DNA of 8,080 bases from Bacteroidota bacterium (GTDB lineage Bacteria; Bacteroidota; Bacteroidia; Flavobacteriales; Flavobacteriaceae), in NCBI GenBank assembly GCA_021793535.1, contig JAJYSO010000060.1, positions 1 to 8,080 on the forward strand, given 5' to 3'. The notes under the pieces were generated by a model. That model saw only the letters and a list, made by a program, of their open reading frames with translations. It was not told where the DNA came from and did not search any database. This document shows, one piece after another, positions 7,070 through 8,080 of this stretch. Made by a program: the position numbers and the translations under genes. Within the stretch, counting starts at the first letter, position 1; every line of letters begins with the position of its first letter.

Positions 7070-7848
7070 CAGAGAAAAGAGACGTTAGGGTAGCGATTGT
7101 GGACGATGAGGTACACTGTATTGAAAGCTTGATCATTCATTTGAATGACCTGTTTCCCGAATTTCACTTGGCTTATAAGACCAATAACGTGCAGCAGGCG
7201 GTTGGAAAATTGAATGCGTTGGAGATCGATTTGTTGTTTCTCGATATTGAGATGCCCGGGATGAATGGATTTCAACTTTTGGAAAACTTTCCAAAACGGA
7301 AGTTCGATGTTATTTTTACCACAGCTTATAGTGAATATGCCCTTCAGGCGTTTAAGGCCAAGGCCATTAGTTATCTGCTAAAACCCCTTGATGAAGACGA
7401 GCTAAAGGAAGCTGTTCTCTCCTGGAAAAAGGAGCGGAGTCAACGCCAATCAGGGAAATTTCAAGACATTGAAGGATTGCTCGGGTATCTCAAAAAAGAG
7501 GGTTTTATGGAGAGCAAAATTTCCGTTCCGGTGTCTGATGGATATGAATTTGTCGAAGTCAACCGCATTATATATTGCCAGAGCGAGAGCAATTATACCA
7601 CTTTTTATCTTGAAGGAGGAACAAAAATATTGGTCAGTAAGACCTTGAAAGAAGCGGAACGGGTGTTGGAAAACTTTTTCTTTATCCGGGTACACCAATC
7701 TTATTTGGTCAATCCCAATTTTATGAAAAAATTCTCTCGGCGAGATGGAGGGTATTTGGAGATGAAAAATGGCGCTATATTGCCGATTAGTCGTGCCAAG
7801 CGAGAAATGGTCGTCAACCTTTTTGATGCTGTACAAAACAAAAAATAA
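7066..7848 (+). CDS. LytTR-family response regulator (LytR/AlgR type)
   Basis: A 260-residue cytoplasmic transcription factor. The receiver domain (about 6-122) has the acidic pair Asp13-Asp14 (IVDDE), the phospho-acceptor Asp60 (LLFLDIEMPGMNG), the Thr85 region (IFTTAYSEYA) and Lys106 in the YLLKPLD motif, so it is complete. A linker (123-150) leads to a LytTR DNA-binding domain (about 152-255) with the usual landmarks: IIYCQSESNYTTFYL, ILVSKTLKEAE, FFIRVHQSYLVN and ILPISRAKRE. LytTR domains bind direct repeats in promoter DNA. The start ATG overlaps the stop of the kinase gene (ATGA), so the two are translationally coupled and form a cognate pair. It is the only regulator for the two sensors in this operon. 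Targets are not shown by the sequence; autoregulation and control of the divergent envelope operon are possible. Length is normal for the family. Confidence 0.96.
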   Translation: MTEKRDVRVAIVDDEVHCIESLIIHLNDLFPEFHLAYKTNNVQQAVGKLNALEIDLLFLDIEMPGMNGFQLLENFPKRKFDVIFTTAYSEYALQAFKAKAISYLLKPLDEDELKEAVLSWKKERSQRQSGKFQDIEGLLGYLKKEGFMESKISVPVSDGYEFVEVNRIIYCQSESNYTTFYLEGGTKILVSKTLKEAERVLENFFFIRVHQSYLVNPNFMKKFSRRDGGYLEMKNGAILPISRAKREMVVNLFDAVQNKK

Positions 7849-8080
7849 TGCGTTTGGGCGATTGTTGACTTCAAGTGACTGACGATGTTCTTCCGTCATA
7901 AGAATTGCCTTTCTCAACATTTCATCGTTAATAGGATTTCTGATTTCTGTCTGATAGCTTACTTGGGCGGTTTTTCAATTTTTATGAGGCAAGCTGTACC
8001 TTTATGATTCTTTGTTTGCAATCTGTTTCAGGAGAAATGTCGCCTGGCAAAAGTTGAATATCCATAACCTTCTCTACAGA
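7849..8080. other. Region after the regulator gene, no convincing complete gene
   Basis: The 232 bases after the response regulator contain no complete gene I would defend. A 5-bp hairpin (TGACG at 7880-7884 with CGTCA at 7894-7898) is not followed by a T-run, so it is not a convincing terminator. The right end may contain the 3' end of a convergent gene (7982-8080). Confidence 0.55.
7982..8080 (-). CDS. Possible 3' end of a convergent gene (partial, unidentified)
   Basis: On the minus strand, bases 8080 to 7982 are open for 32 codons and end in TAA. The peptide ends MDIQLLPGDISPETDCKQRIIKVQLAS and has an ordinary cytoplasmic composition. I do not recognise it. The open stretch is short enough to arise by chance. 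It is listed because a convergent gene ending here would be normal genome layout and because the residue composition is balanced. It could equally be non-coding, or a fragment of a decayed gene. Confidence 0.25.
   Translation of the reverse strand, partial: SVEKVMDIQLLPGDISPETDCKQRIIKVQLAS

Noticed and set aside
7880..7898. Small hairpin TGACG...CGTCA as a terminator of the sensor operon
   Set aside because: The stem is only 5 bp with a 9-base loop, and no T-run follows.
7450..7920. Minus-strand open frame of 156 codons
   Set aside because: Most of it is antisense to the LytTR domain coding region, which is certain on the plus strand. Only the piece beyond 7849 is mentioned, as a weak observation.
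7885..8007. Plus-strand 40-codon open frame beginning MFFRHKNCLSQHF
   Set aside because: It is short, has no recognisable motif and no ribosome binding site, and its composition is consistent with chance.

Overview
The window looks like chromosomal DNA of a member of the Bacteroidota, probably from the Flavobacteriia/Cytophagia/Saprospiria side rather than a gut Bacteroides; the genus cannot be named from the sequence. The reasons are the gene families (DUF4412, a GIN/DUF2807-type adhesin-head protein, a collagen-like lipoprotein whose cysteine is followed by Ser-Gly-Asp-Asp, and LytS/YehU-type kinases paired with a LytTR regulator), moderate GC, the lack of clear Shine-Dalgarno sites, and one exact TAnnTTTG -7 promoter element. 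No RNA gene, CRISPR array, intact insertion sequence or phage gene was seen.

Left half, all on the minus strand. Bases 1-673 hold the 5' part of a collagen-like lipoprotein gene that runs off the window and has its own candidate promoter. Upstream of it lies a tight three-gene set read right to left: a small three-helix membrane protein of the DUF4870 type (2891-3259), a membrane-anchored GIN-like beta protein (1826-2878), and a secreted DUF4412 protein with a charged helical N-terminus (810-1793). Gaps of 12 and 32 bases suggest one transcript.

Right half, plus strand. After a 305-base divergent intergenic region come three coupled genes: a seven-helix sensor with a LytS-type kinase domain that has lost key ATP-binding residues (3565-4965), a TPR-containing sensor kinase with an intact kinase domain (4982-7069), and a LytTR response regulator (7066-7848) that overlaps the second kinase by 4 bases (ATGA). 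The two kinases are clear paralogues over their C-terminal about 230 residues.

The most interesting point is this sensor pair. A membrane sensor that keeps the phospho-acceptor His but has a degenerate ATP-binding module sits directly before an apparently active TPR kinase and a single regulator. This fits a heteromeric or allosteric signalling unit in which the first protein senses and the second supplies catalysis. The divergent envelope-protein genes are natural candidate targets, which is inference. Bases 7849-8080 hold no convincing gene apart from a possible 32-codon 3' end of a convergent gene entering from the right.
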